Positions 1 to 5,601 of a stretch of 9,307 bases of DNA are shown here, one piece after another (position 1 is the stretch's first letter; each line of letters opens with the position of its first letter). The DNA lies in contig MHEL01000074.1 in the NCBI GenBank assembly GCA_001803815.1, positions 1 to 9,307 on the forward strand, in the 5' to 3' direction. Under the pieces are notes generated by a model that was given only the letters and a program-made list of their open reading frames with translations, had not been told where the DNA came from and did not search any database. Both the position numbers and the translations under genes were made by a program. Source of the DNA: Nitrospirae bacterium RBG_19FT_COMBO_42_15 (GTDB lineage: Bacteria; Nitrospirota; CAKKRA01; 9FT-COMBO-42-15).

Positions 1-112
1 TGAGGTTAATCTCCTCCTCGCTTACCTCCATGAGTATGCCTGTGTAGGTAATCTCATGGGCAACAACCTCAACCTTTTTTCCGATCATCTGGGCTATGTC
101 GTCTATTATCAT
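1..112 (-). CDS. 5' part of a small conserved-looking protein, possibly Sm/LSM-like (cut by left edge)
   Basis: An open frame on the minus strand starts with ATG at 112 and runs off the left edge, giving 37 residues that begin MIIDDIAQMIGKKVEV. A GGAGG ribosome-binding site (121-117) lies 4 nt upstream. The visible part alternates short beta-like stretches (KKVEVVAHEITYTGIL) with an acidic turn (EVSEEE) and then INL. This rhythm resembles the first strands of a small SH3-like or Sm/LSM barrel. The resemblance is only an impression, because no diagnostic RNA-binding motif lies inside the window. It sits downstream of the Fe-S/DUF3786 gene on the same strand, but about 200 nt with two palindromic repeats separate them, so co-transcription is uncertain. 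The existence of the gene is moderately supported by start, ribosome-binding site and open frame. Its function is not known from this sequence. Confidence 0.5.
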   Translation of the reverse strand, partial: MIIDDIAQMIGKKVEVVAHEITYTGILMEVSEEEINL

Positions 113-190
113 AATGCCTCCATCTTTCTGCTCATCCCTGTAAGGGTATGGCACACATAACTCTATAAACTGTTCCCTAATGATTTTTTT

Positions 191-277
191 GTGCTTCGAC
201 AGGCTCAGCACGAACGGGAAAAAATCAATGATTTTATTACATACACCGTTCACCCTGAGCTTGTCGAAGGGTGAAAA
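191..277. repeat. Pair of REP-like palindromic elements in inverted orientation
   Basis: Two related copies face each other. Copy 1 (194-217) reads CTTCGACAGGCTCAGCACG followed by AACGG. Copy 2 (248-271), read on the minus strand, starts CTTCGACAAGCTCAGGG and also ends in GAACGG. Each copy folds on itself: GTGCT/AGCAC at 191-195 and 207-211, and a perfect 8-bp stem TTCACCCT/AGGGTGAA at 251-258 and 270-277 with an 11-nt loop. The two copies can also pair with each other across about 30 nt. This sequence type is a common dispersed repeat in environmental bacterial genomes. The inverted pair is the usual arrangement of REP/BIME elements mobilised by RAYT transposases, though no such transposase is visible here. 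It may also limit read-through from the DUF3786 gene. Confidence 0.75.
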
Positions 278-309
278 TAAGGTCTTGGCAACAAACCGTC
301 TATTTTTTA

Positions 310-1152
310 TTAAACTGTATTGACCATAATCCCTTTAGCCTCGCAAAGCTCCTTTGCAAACCTCTCTGCAAGAAACACAAGGGATTCAATATCAATAAAG
401 TTAAGGACTGTCCTGTCCATTAATATCTTTACCCTTGCAGGAAAATCCTCTTCTTTGTTCTCATCCCAGAATAGGAGCAGAAGCGGTATCTTTGGAAGCG
501 CAGAAAATCTATGCGCCAGGTCACATTTAAATTCAGCAGCAGCATCTATGCCGGCAAGGAGGCTGCAGGCGTCCTTGAGCTCTTCTTTTTTGCCGGCAAA
601 GTTTTTTATCAGCACATTCTCGCTGTTATCCTTAAAAGACTTCTGCTTGGCAAAGGTGTTCGGCAGATCGCCAAATGATATCCATTCGTTTTTCAAACTG
701 CCTTTTCCTCTTGCATTAATATAGATTATTAAAAATATCTTTGCCCATGCGCTCGGCTGCAAGCCGTCATCCCTGACAATGTCACCGGTTTTTGAGACTT
801 TATATTTATGATTAAAAAGATTAAGGCGCAGATACTCTTTATCATCCTCATTCAGATATTCTGCTGCAAGTCCGTCCGCAGATACTTTAAAGTCAATATC
901 CTTTATCCTGTTTTTAATCTCCTCTGCTGCCTGTGCATAGGCATTTGCGCCTGAGCCTGTTGTTAATGGCTTAATCTCGCCAACAAGCATCTTTAGCTCT
1001 TTAAGCTCATCCCCTTCAAGGCTGACGCACCTTTCAATAACCTCCTGCCTTAAGGCAACCCTTGTTGCAAAGACAAAGCAGGACGGAGAACCGCATCTTC
1101 CGCAATTTGTCTGAGGAAGCTTTTTATATATATCTATTGCAGTAACAGGCAT
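310..1152 (-). CDS. Fe-S cluster protein with DUF3786-like region
   Basis: The protein is 280 residues. Its first 45 or so residues form a four-cysteine Fe-S domain: Y9-KKLPQTNCGRCGSPSC-F with C17, C20, C25 and C42 (CX2CX4CX16C). This arrangement is known at the N-terminus of the corrinoid iron-sulfur protein large subunit (AcsC) and in RnfB-like proteins, where it binds a [4Fe-4S] cluster. After a linker (about 46-90), residues 95-275 look like the DUF3786 family, with motifs such as EYLRLNLFNHKY, ISFGDLPNTF and PLLLLFWDENKEEDFPA. The corrinoid-binding barrel of AcsC is absent, so it is not AcsC. The family occurs in anaerobes with Wood-Ljungdahl or related C1 metabolism, but its role is unestablished. 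There is no signal peptide, so it is probably cytoplasmic. No Shine-Dalgarno precedes ATG 1152, but the N-terminal motif fits this start; see the possible leaderless promoter at 1159-1187. Confidence 0.8.
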   Translation of the reverse strand: MPVTAIDIYKKLPQTNCGRCGSPSCFVFATRVALRQEVIERCVSLEGDELKELKMLVGEIKPLTTGSGANAYAQAAEEIKNRIKDIDFKVSADGLAAEYLNEDDKEYLRLNLFNHKYKVSKTGDIVRDDGLQPSAWAKIFLIIYINARGKGSLKNEWISFGDLPNTFAKQKSFKDNSENVLIKNFAGKKEELKDACSLLAGIDAAAEFKCDLAHRFSALPKIPLLLLFWDENKEEDFPARVKILMDRTVLNFIDIESLVFLAERFAKELCEAKGIMVNTV

Positions 1153-1158
1153 AAAGGA

Positions 1159-1187
1159 ATATTAACCGAATTTACAATTGCTGTAAA
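1159..1187 (-). promoter_or_regulatory. Possible promoter of the Fe-S/DUF3786 gene, giving a leaderless transcript
   Basis: On the minus strand TTTACA (1187-1182) is followed after 17 nt by TAATAT (1164-1159). Transcription would start about 7 nt further on, almost exactly at the ATG at 1152. This fits the missing ribosome-binding site in front of that ATG. The -10 box is imperfect and the region is AT-rich, so this is a suggestion only. Confidence 0.3.
1171..1187. promoter_or_regulatory. Perfect 17-bp palindrome, candidate operator
   Basis: TTTACA-attgc-TGTAAA is a perfect inverted repeat with 6-bp arms and a 5-nt centre, the size expected for a dimeric helix-turn-helix repressor site. It lies between the divergent DUF3786 and ORF6N genes. 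It overlaps the possible -35 box of the leftward promoter and ends 11 nt before the -35 of the rightward promoter. I cannot assign a regulator. Confidence 0.4.
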
Positions 1188-1198
1188 GTGATTTTGTA

Positions 1199-1227
1199 TT
1201 GACCTTTTTTATCAAGGGGAATATACT
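1199..1227 (+). promoter_or_regulatory. Sigma70-type promoter for the ORF6N gene
   Basis: TTGACC (1199-1204) and TATACT (1222-1227) are separated by exactly 17 nt, each matching the consensus in five of six positions. The expected start is near 1234, which leaves a leader of about 30 nt that carries the strong ribosome-binding site AAAGGAGGG (1252-1260). Confidence 0.7.
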
Positions 1228-1263
1228 TTTTATGGTTGCAATGACGATTTCAAAGGAGGGTAG

Positions 1264-1818
1264 TTGAAAGCGCTGATTCCAGTAGAAATGATTGAAAGAA
1301 AAATTTATCTGATCCGCGGCGATAAGGTATTGTTAGATGGCGATCTGGCCGAACTTTATGGCGTAGAGGTTAAGCACCTGAAAAGGCAGGTCAGAAGGAA
1401 TTTAACCCGGTTTCCGGAAGATTTCATGTTTGAACTACGGAAAGAAGAATATGACTCTTTAAGGAGCCATTTTGGCACCTTAAAAAGGGGCGAACATATT
1501 AAATATCTTCCATATGCATTCACCGAACAAGGAGTTGCAATGCTTTCAAGTGTATTGAACAGCGAGCGGGCGATTCATGTCAATATCGCCATCATGCGGG
1601 CTTTTGTAAAGCTTCGCGAAATGCTGGCAACGCATAAAGACCTTGCGCTAAAGCTGAATGAAATGGAAAATAAATACGATGCGCAGTTTAAAGTGGTCTT
1701 TGACGCCATTCGACAATTAATGACGCCTCCAGAGCCTAAAAAGAGGAAGATAGGCTTCATTGTCAGGGAGCGCAGTGCGCAGTATAGAACACTTAGCCGC
1801 AAGGCTGTAAAAAAATAA
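1264..1818 (+). CDS. ORF6N-domain DNA-binding protein
   Basis: The protein is 184 residues. Residues 4-95 match the ORF6N domain, a KilA-N-related domain of phages and bacteria: [15 protein letters not shown], then [32 protein letters not shown], and the closing AYAFTEQG-type motif seen here as [15 protein letters not shown]6N proteins are thought to bind DNA, but their cellular role is poorly known. Residues 96-150 are helical and probably coiled coil ([21 protein letters not shown] continuing to [14 protein letters not shown]). The usual family ending [11 protein letters not shown] follows at about 154-164, with a basic tail. The start is taken as TTG 1264, because the ribosome-binding site (1252-1260) is placed for it and the family usually carries LIPVE before the first conserved residues. 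An ATG at 1288 is the alternative. It has its own promoter and appears monocistronic. Such genes are often spread horizontally. Confidence 0.85.
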   Translation: MKALIPVEMIERKIYLIRGDKVLLDGDLAELYGVEVKHLKRQVRRNLTRFPEDFMFELRKEEYDSLRSHFGTLKRGEHIKYLPYAFTEQGVAMLSSVLNSERAIHVNIAIMRAFVKLREMLATHKDLALKLNEMENKYDAQFKVVFDAIRQLMTPPEPKKRKIGFIVRERSAQYRTLSRKAVKK

Positions 1819-1837
1819 GCTCGGTTTATAAGGCTCA

Positions 1838-1857
1838 TGCCTGTCTGCCGACAGGCA
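1838..1857. repeat. Short palindromic dispersed-type repeat
   Basis: TGCCTGTC (1838-1845), loop TGCC, GACAGGCA (1850-1857) is a perfect 8-bp stem, continued by further GGCAGG units to about 1863. No T-run follows, so it is not a standard terminator. Its form is that of a short dispersed palindromic repeat. It begins 19 nt after the ORF6N stop. Confidence 0.6.
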
Positions 1858-1906
1858 GGCAGGGCTTAATATAAAGGGATTGCGGATTATTGTGATTTGC
1901 AGGTAG

Positions 1907-2080
1907 AGGTTATTAAGGAGCGGAGGGGAGGAATTGTATTTCAAGACCAGTGCCTTTTTCCTTCTATGAATAACGACTCAGGCGGTGGCGAATGCTATAG
2001 ATGGCATTGAAAAGAGGAGGGCAGAGGATAAGAGAGTGTGCAAGGAGATAGCCCAGATAAAAGAAATTGTTAACAGCTAA
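1907..2080 (+). pseudogene. Possible small gene remnant, unrecognised, interrupted by a stop
   Basis: One frame reads LLRSGGEELYFKTSAFFLL, meets TGA at 1967-1969, and continues in the same frame to TAA at 2078-2080 with a charged, helix-like tail that includes IDGIEKRRAEDKRVCKE. The second part could start at GTG 1985 but has no ribosome-binding site. The amino-acid make-up of both parts is protein-like. The simplest reading is a small decayed gene with one in-frame stop. I do not recognise a family. The remaining stretch between 1858 and 1906 shows nothing. Confidence 0.2.
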
Positions 2081-2089
2081 AGTGTATAA

Positions 2090-2797
2090 TGTAGGTTTGA
2101 CCCCAATTTTTGGACTCAATTCCCTTCTCCATATCCAGAAATAGAATTAAAAGTTCTTGCCCCAGAGGAAATAGCAAATATTACAAAAGGCGCAACTAAT
2201 GATATTAATAATGCAACTGTTATTGCAGCATTAAATGGGCCTATGGCGCATATATATGTAAAAGGTTCAGATTGGCAGTCAGACCCTGATCCAATACTAT
2301 TTGACATGGTATTAAACCGTCTTAATGGTGTTTTGAAAGAGGGTTTAAATGCTTCAGGAAGTTTTGGAGAAAAAGTGAGAGAGCATTTCCCAAGGCTAAG
2401 TTCTTCAATAGATGCGATTTTAATAAGAAGAACGATAAATAGTGGCTATGAAGCTTATTCTGGAGATATAAATAAATATGTTAATGCAAGCACTCGGATT
2501 GAGAAAATGAACAACAAAGACAGGAGCGGAGATATTGTTTTAATAATGAAGAGCGAGACTGATAGTACTGTTATTGATAGATATACTACAGGTGTATCAT
2601 GCAAGAGCTGGCATGGTTCGCTTAATCCAAGTGACTCATATGTGCCGTTAATCGTCGCTTATCCTGGAGGTAACAAAAAGGAGATAGATGACATATTGAA
2701 AAAAGACACGGCTTGTAAAGATGATTATAGTGGTTGCAAAGGAAATTGGAAATTAAGCGATATAGTAAAAGAAATAATTTCAGGGCAATATAAATAA
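2090..2797 (+). pseudogene. 5'-truncated alkaline-phosphatase-superfamily (type I phosphodiesterase-like) gene
   Basis: The open frame begins after a TAA at 2087-2089 and runs 235 codons to TAA 2795-2797. No ATG, GTG or TTG occurs before ATG 2243, which lacks a ribosome-binding site, yet the codons from 2096 on (FDPNFWTQFPSPYPEIEL...) already look like protein. The gene has therefore lost its start. The visible part matches the C-terminal half of alkaline-phosphatase-superfamily hydrolases: NGPMAHIYVKG, DPILFDMVLNRLNGVL, RSGDIVLIM, and WHGSLNPSDSYVPLI, where the histidine of HGS would be a metal ligand. The N-terminal metal-binding DG..T/S region that carries the nucleophile is absent, so the product should be inactive. 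Three cysteines cluster near the end. ATG 2243 could give at most a 184-residue fragment. The assignment rests on motif recognition only. Confidence 0.55.
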
Positions 2798-2808
2798 GGA
2801 GGCTGGTA

Positions 2809-3693
2809 ATGAAAGTAATAAAAATAACAACAATATTGGCGTTAATTATTGGGATCTTTCTACCAGATGCAAAGGCGTTTACCAATTTGACTGATTGCTT
2901 AATAACAAGTGATATCGGTATATATAATTATAAATCACAACGTGCAAATATGGGAAAAGGTTCTGGTGTAGTAGGTTTAGCTGGGCATTTTGGTAAGGAT
3001 CATGATGATACAGTCTGCACAGGAGACTACTCTAATATTAATCAAATTAGAGGGCTTCCAGTTGAAGAAGTAAGGCAGAAACTTGTAAGTGTCAAAATCC
3101 AGCTCACCCAGCACTCTGGCTCTGATTCAGACAAGTGGCTGCTGCATGAGGTGGAGAGGGGGTTTAGGAGGGGTGACTACGAGGAAAACATGACAGTAGC
3201 AAGATTTAGAAATATTGACGGCAATAATATCTTTTACAGTGGACTGGGTGGTGGAACATATAGATGGATAAGTAACTATGTAATTGTAAGTATTGAGTAT
3301 ATAGACTTATACAAACAGAAGCCTGAACCTATTGAAGTAGTCAGAGCTTATCTTGCTAAGTTTCCATCAACTATTCCTGCTTTAACTATAGACAAAGCCC
3401 ACGATGAAAAATGGCTCAAAGACGAGATGGAGCGGAGGCTTTGGCTGTGCGACAAGTGGTTTTATCAGTTGCAGCTTGGAAAGGCAGAGCAAAAGGCAGT
3501 ATTACAGAATACAGTAGACAGTATGCAGGTGTTCTTGAACTATCGTGAGAAATACTACGGCATAGCTGCAAAGGATGATAAGAATCTTTTATCTAATTAT
3601 CTCATGCAAAACAACGGCACAGGCATAAAGAACAAGTTGAAAGAATACAAGGGCTGGTGGAGTGTGAATAAGGATAAGCCGATAAACTTATAG
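2809..3693 (+). CDS. Secreted protein of unknown function with an internal repeat
   Basis: The protein is 294 residues, with a clear Sec signal peptide: basic MKVIK, hydrophobic core to about 18, and cleavage after AKA (21-23). An AAGGAGG ribosome-binding site (2796-2802) overlaps the stop of the preceding remnant, and ATG 2809 is well spaced. The mature part has cysteines at 30, 70 and 214. Residues 84-190 look mixed alpha/beta (SVKIQLTQHSGSDSDKW; NYVIVSIEYIDLYKQ), and residues 195-290 look alpha-helical and rich in aromatic and charged residues. Two segments resemble each other: DKWLLHEVERGFRRGD at 108-123 and EKWLKDEMERRLWLCD at 200-215. I do not recognise the family. A periplasmic location is inferred from the signal peptide alone. 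It was probably once co-transcribed with the phosphatase-like gene. Codon use shifts between AT-rich and GC-richer blocks. Confidence 0.75.
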   Translation: MKVIKITTILALIIGIFLPDAKAFTNLTDCLITSDIGIYNYKSQRANMGKGSGVVGLAGHFGKDHDDTVCTGDYSNINQIRGLPVEEVRQKLVSVKIQLTQHSGSDSDKWLLHEVERGFRRGDYEENMTVARFRNIDGNNIFYSGLGGGTYRWISNYVIVSIEYIDLYKQKPEPIEVVRAYLAKFPSTIPALTIDKAHDEKWLKDEMERRLWLCDKWFYQLQLGKAEQKAVLQNTVDSMQVFLNYREKYYGIAAKDDKNLLSNYLMQNNGTGIKNKLKEYKGWWSVNKDKPINL

Positions 3694-3694
3694 C

Positions 3695-3715
3695 GTATGG
3701 CATATGGCACATGGG
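3695..3715. repeat. Degenerate heptamer repeat before the four-helix remnant
   Basis: Three units, GTATGGC, ATATGGC and ACATGGG, follow directly after the stop of the secreted-protein gene. A similar 7-nt repeat lies on the other side of the four-helix-bundle remnant (3849-3883), so the remnant is bracketed. Confidence 0.45.
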
Positions 3716-3723
3716 AGATGCGA

Positions 3724-3843
3724 ATGGGATTCAGGTTTGAAGAATTGGAGATATTCAGAGATGCTATTGAACTTGAAAATAGAAAGGCAGAGGCCGAGAC
3801 TTTGTGCAAGAGGATAAATTCTTTCAAAAGGACTTTAAGATGA
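3724..3843 (+). pseudogene. Internally deleted four-helix-bundle (S23 / 23S rRNA intervening-sequence type) protein
   Basis: A 39-residue frame starts at ATG 3724 (GGGAG at 3713-3717, 6 nt upstream) and ends at TGA 3841-3843. It begins MGFRFEELEIFRDAIEL, the typical first helix of four-helix-bundle proteins related to those encoded in 23S rRNA intervening sequences, which are usually about 115-130 residues. It then passes directly into ENRKAEAETLCKRINSFKR, which resembles the last helix of the same family. The middle two helices are missing while the frame is kept. The simplest explanation is an internal in-frame deletion. A short functional peptide is possible but unlikely. An ATG at 3718 is an alternative start. 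Confidence 0.55.
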
Positions 3844-3848
3844 CTTGC

Positions 3849-3883
3849 TGGCGAATGGCGAATGGCAAATGGCGAATGACAAA
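3849..3883. repeat. Five tandem heptamers (TGGCGAA type)
   Basis: The units are TGGCGAA, TGGCGAA, TGGCAAA, TGGCGAA and TGACAAA. A reverse-complement copy, ATTCGCCAT, lies at 3914-3922 and could pair with any of the GCGAAT-containing units. The array starts 5 nt after the four-helix remnant. Frames through it give low-complexity peptides that are probably not made. Confidence 0.75.
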
Positions 3884-3940
3884 TAGTCTATACCGTTTAG
3901 AGAACTATGTGCTATTCGCCATCTGCTTTTGCTGCTTCAG

Positions 3941-3964
3941 TGGAGGATGGCCTCCAGTTTTTTT
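3941..3964 (+). terminator. Rho-independent terminator
   Basis: TGGAGG (3941-3946), loop ATGG, CCTCCA (3951-3956), then G and seven Ts (3958-3964). It ends the accessory transcription unit and insulates the rpsB operon promoter that starts 17 nt further on. Confidence 0.7.
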
Positions 3965-3980
3965 AATCAGGAGTTTTCCC

Positions 3981-4009
3981 TTGCAAAAGCAACAGCTTTG
4001 TGCTATATA
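3981..4009 (+). promoter_or_regulatory. Probable promoter of the rpsB-tsf-pyrH-frr operon
   Basis: TTGCAA (3981-3986) and TATATA (4004-4009) are 17 nt apart, and TG at 4001-4002 gives an extended -10. Each hexamer matches the consensus in four of six positions. The expected start near 4016 leaves a leader of about 120 nt before rpsB. Confidence 0.5.
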
Positions 4010-4015
4010 TTTAAG

Positions 4016-4137
4016 GTTCAAATATCCCACACGCTGTTCGTATTGCAGGAGGCGGTGTCCTGAATGTTCAGGATTCCTTCTGTAAGCTGATGGACAGCGG
4101 AGGAAAAAACCAAACGGCAAGGAGGTGAAAAAGAAAA
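4016..4137 (+). promoter_or_regulatory. rpsB leader with alternative stems and strong ribosome-binding site
   Basis: The leader contains a perfect 7-bp palindrome TCCTGAA-TG-TTCAGGA (4058-4073). It overlaps the left arm of a second possible stem, TGTCC (4056-4060) with GGACA (4092-4096), so the two cannot form together in full. An AAGGAGGTGA ribosome-binding site (4119-4128) follows, 9 nt before the ATG. Leaders of rpsB in other bacteria are bound by S2 for autogenous control. Whether this one is such an element is inference. Confidence 0.4.
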
Positions 4138-4923
4138 ATGGCTATAACTTTAAAAGAATTATTAGAAGCAGGCGTTCATTTCGGCCATCAGACCAAGCGC
4201 TGGAATCCAAAGATGAAGAAATTCATCTTCGGAGAGCGGAATGGCATCCATATAATTGACCTTCAAAAAACGCTTAAGAAGTTCAATGATGCTGCTGTAT
4301 TCATAAAGGATGTAACAGCAAGAGGCGAGCTTGTGCTTTTCGTAGGCACAAAAAGACAGGCACAGGAAACCATTGAAGCAGAATCCAGGCGGTGCGGCAT
4401 GTTTTATGTCAATCAACGTTGGCTTGGCGGCATGCTGACTAACTTTAAGACCATCAAAAAGAGCATCAGCAAGCTGAAAAAACTTGACTCTGATAAGGCA
4501 AACGGAGTATTTGATCTCCTGACTAAAAAAGAGGCGACCAACTTAGAAAAGGAGCGGATGCAGTTGCAGAAGATACTCGGCGGCATTAAGGAGATGGAGG
4601 CCCTTCCCGGCGCAATATTTGTTATTGACTCCAAGAAGGAAGAGATTGCCATTAAAGAGGCGAGGCGGCTTAACATCCCTGTTGTTGCTGTAGTTGATAC
4701 AAACTGCGACCCTGATGAAGCAGACTATGTAATACCGGGCAATGATGATGCCATCAGGGCTATCAAGCTCCTTACTGCAAAGACAGCAGACGCTGTTATT
4801 GAAGGAAAACAGTTTTTAGCAGAAAAGCCAACTGAAGCTGCATCAGCAGCAGAGCTGCCTGTTCAAGCATCAGGAGAAAAAGTAGAACAAGTGGAGTCAG
4901 CAGCAGAAAATAGCGGAGCATAA
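4138..4923 (+). CDS. rpsB: 30S ribosomal protein S2
   Basis: S2 is a 261-residue protein that binds late to the back of the 30S subunit at the head-body junction and is needed for S1 binding and initiation in many bacteria. Family landmarks are [16 protein letters not shown] (11-26), a basic [17 protein letters not shown] stretch (30-45), [10 protein letters not shown] (66-75), [12 protein letters not shown] (92-103), LPGAIFVID and the [12 protein letters not shown] motif. The coiled-coil insertion around 105-150 ([15 protein letters not shown]...) is complete. The C-terminal tail beyond about 228 is Ala/Glu-rich, variable in the family and probably disordered. The start is fixed by the strong ribosome-binding site and the canonical [12 protein letters not shown]. 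It is the first gene of a four-gene translation operon. Confidence 0.98.
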   Translation: MAITLKELLEAGVHFGHQTKRWNPKMKKFIFGERNGIHIIDLQKTLKKFNDAAVFIKDVTARGELVLFVGTKRQAQETIEAESRRCGMFYVNQRWLGGMLTNFKTIKKSISKLKKLDSDKANGVFDLLTKKEATNLEKERMQLQKILGGIKEMEALPGAIFVIDSKKEEIAIKEARRLNIPVVAVVDTNCDPDEADYVIPGNDDAIRAIKLLTAKTADAVIEGKQFLAEKPTEAASAAELPVQASGEKVEQVESAAENSGA

Positions 4924-4934
4924 TAATATGTGTA

Positions 4935-4956
4935 GGGGCGGGCATTAGCCCGCCCT
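4935..4956. repeat. GC-rich palindrome in the rpsB-tsf gap
   Basis: GGGCGGGC (4936-4943), loop ATTA, GCCCGCCC (4948-4955) is a perfect 8-bp stem that stands out in an otherwise moderate-GC operon. No T-run follows directly, so full termination is unlikely. Its form (TAGGGGCGGGCATTAGCCCG onward) looks like a dispersed repeat. It may cause partial attenuation or stabilise the upstream mRNA end. Confidence 0.6.
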
Positions 4957-4982
4957 GAACATTGTGTTTTGGGAGGATTTTA

Positions 4983-5600
4983 ATGGAAGTTGAGGCAGCA
5001 CTGGTTAAAGAATTAAGAGAAAAGACAGGCGCTGGCATAATGGATTGTAAAAAGGTCCTTGCAGAGGCTGATGGAGATATTGAAAAGGCAATAGACATCC
5101 TTCGCAAGAAAGGCCTTTCAGCAGCAGCGAAAAAGGCTGACAGGGTCGCTGCAGAAGGCGCTATAGGCTCCTATATACATGCTGGCGCAAAGATAGGGGT
5201 GCTTGTAGAGATTAACTGTGAAACAGATTTCGTTGCAAGGAATGAGGAGTTTAAAGAGCTTGCAAAGGATATTGCTATGCACATTGCCGGCGCAGGGATT
5301 CCGCCATTGTATGTAAAGAGGGAGGAAGTTCCTGCAGAGGTAATTGAAAAAGAAAAGGACATTTACAGGGCACAGGCAAAGGAGACAGGAAAGCCTGCAA
5401 ATGTTATTGAAAAAATCGTTGAAGGCAAGCTGGAAAAATATTTTGCTGACTTCTGTTTGATAGAACAGGCCTTTATTAAAGACCCTGATGGAAAGCTGAA
5501 GATAAAGGACATTATCAGCCAGAAGATTGCAAAATTCGGTGAAAATATTGTGCTAAGAAGATTTATTAGGTTTAAACTCGGAGAGATGGCTCCAAAATAA
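4983..5600 (+). CDS. tsf: Translation elongation factor Ts
   Basis: EF-Ts is the guanine-nucleotide exchange factor that recycles EF-Tu-GDP. This 205-residue protein is a short form, close to the Thermus type and well below the roughly 280 residues of E. coli. Residues 4-40 are the UBA-like N-terminal domain with [20 protein letters not shown]. The core carries the diagnostic TDFVARN (81-87), whose Asp-Phe intrudes near the Mg site of EF-Tu. One dimerisation subdomain is reduced, as in other short forms. The start is ATG 4983 with GGGAGG (4971-4976); an upstream extension in the same frame from 4962 lacks family similarity and overlaps the ribosome-binding site, so it is rejected. It ends 1 nt before pyrH. 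Confidence 0.97.
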   Translation: MEVEAALVKELREKTGAGIMDCKKVLAEADGDIEKAIDILRKKGLSAAAKKADRVAAEGAIGSYIHAGAKIGVLVEINCETDFVARNEEFKELAKDIAMHIAGAGIPPLYVKREEVPAEVIEKEKDIYRAQAKETGKPANVIEKIVEGKLEKYFADFCLIEQAFIKDPDGKLKIKDIISQKIAKFGENIVLRRFIRFKLGEMAPK

Positions 5601-5601
5601 A

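Noticed and set aside
2085..2090. TATAAT as a promoter -10 for the phosphatase-like remnant
   Set aside because: No acceptable -35 lies 16-18 nt upstream (TTGTTA is only 12 nt away), and the frame behind it has lost its start codon.
2116..2307. Minus-strand frame antisense to the phosphatase-like remnant
   Set aside because: No ribosome-binding site and no recognisable protein features; the plus frame carries family motifs.
3849..3922. CRISPR-like array
   Set aside because: The units are 7-nt tandem copies without spacers, far too short for CRISPR repeats, and no cas gene is near.
3804..4085. A 93-codon frame on the plus strand covering the heptamer array
   Set aside because: It starts at a TTG inside the four-helix remnant, is translated through the tandem repeat (giving WRMANGKWRMTN), passes over the terminator and rpsB promoter, and has no ribosome-binding site or family likeness.
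4962..4982. Earlier non-ATG start for EF-Ts
   Set aside because: The seven added residues overlap the GGGAGG ribosome-binding site, and the family starts close to the ATG at 4983.
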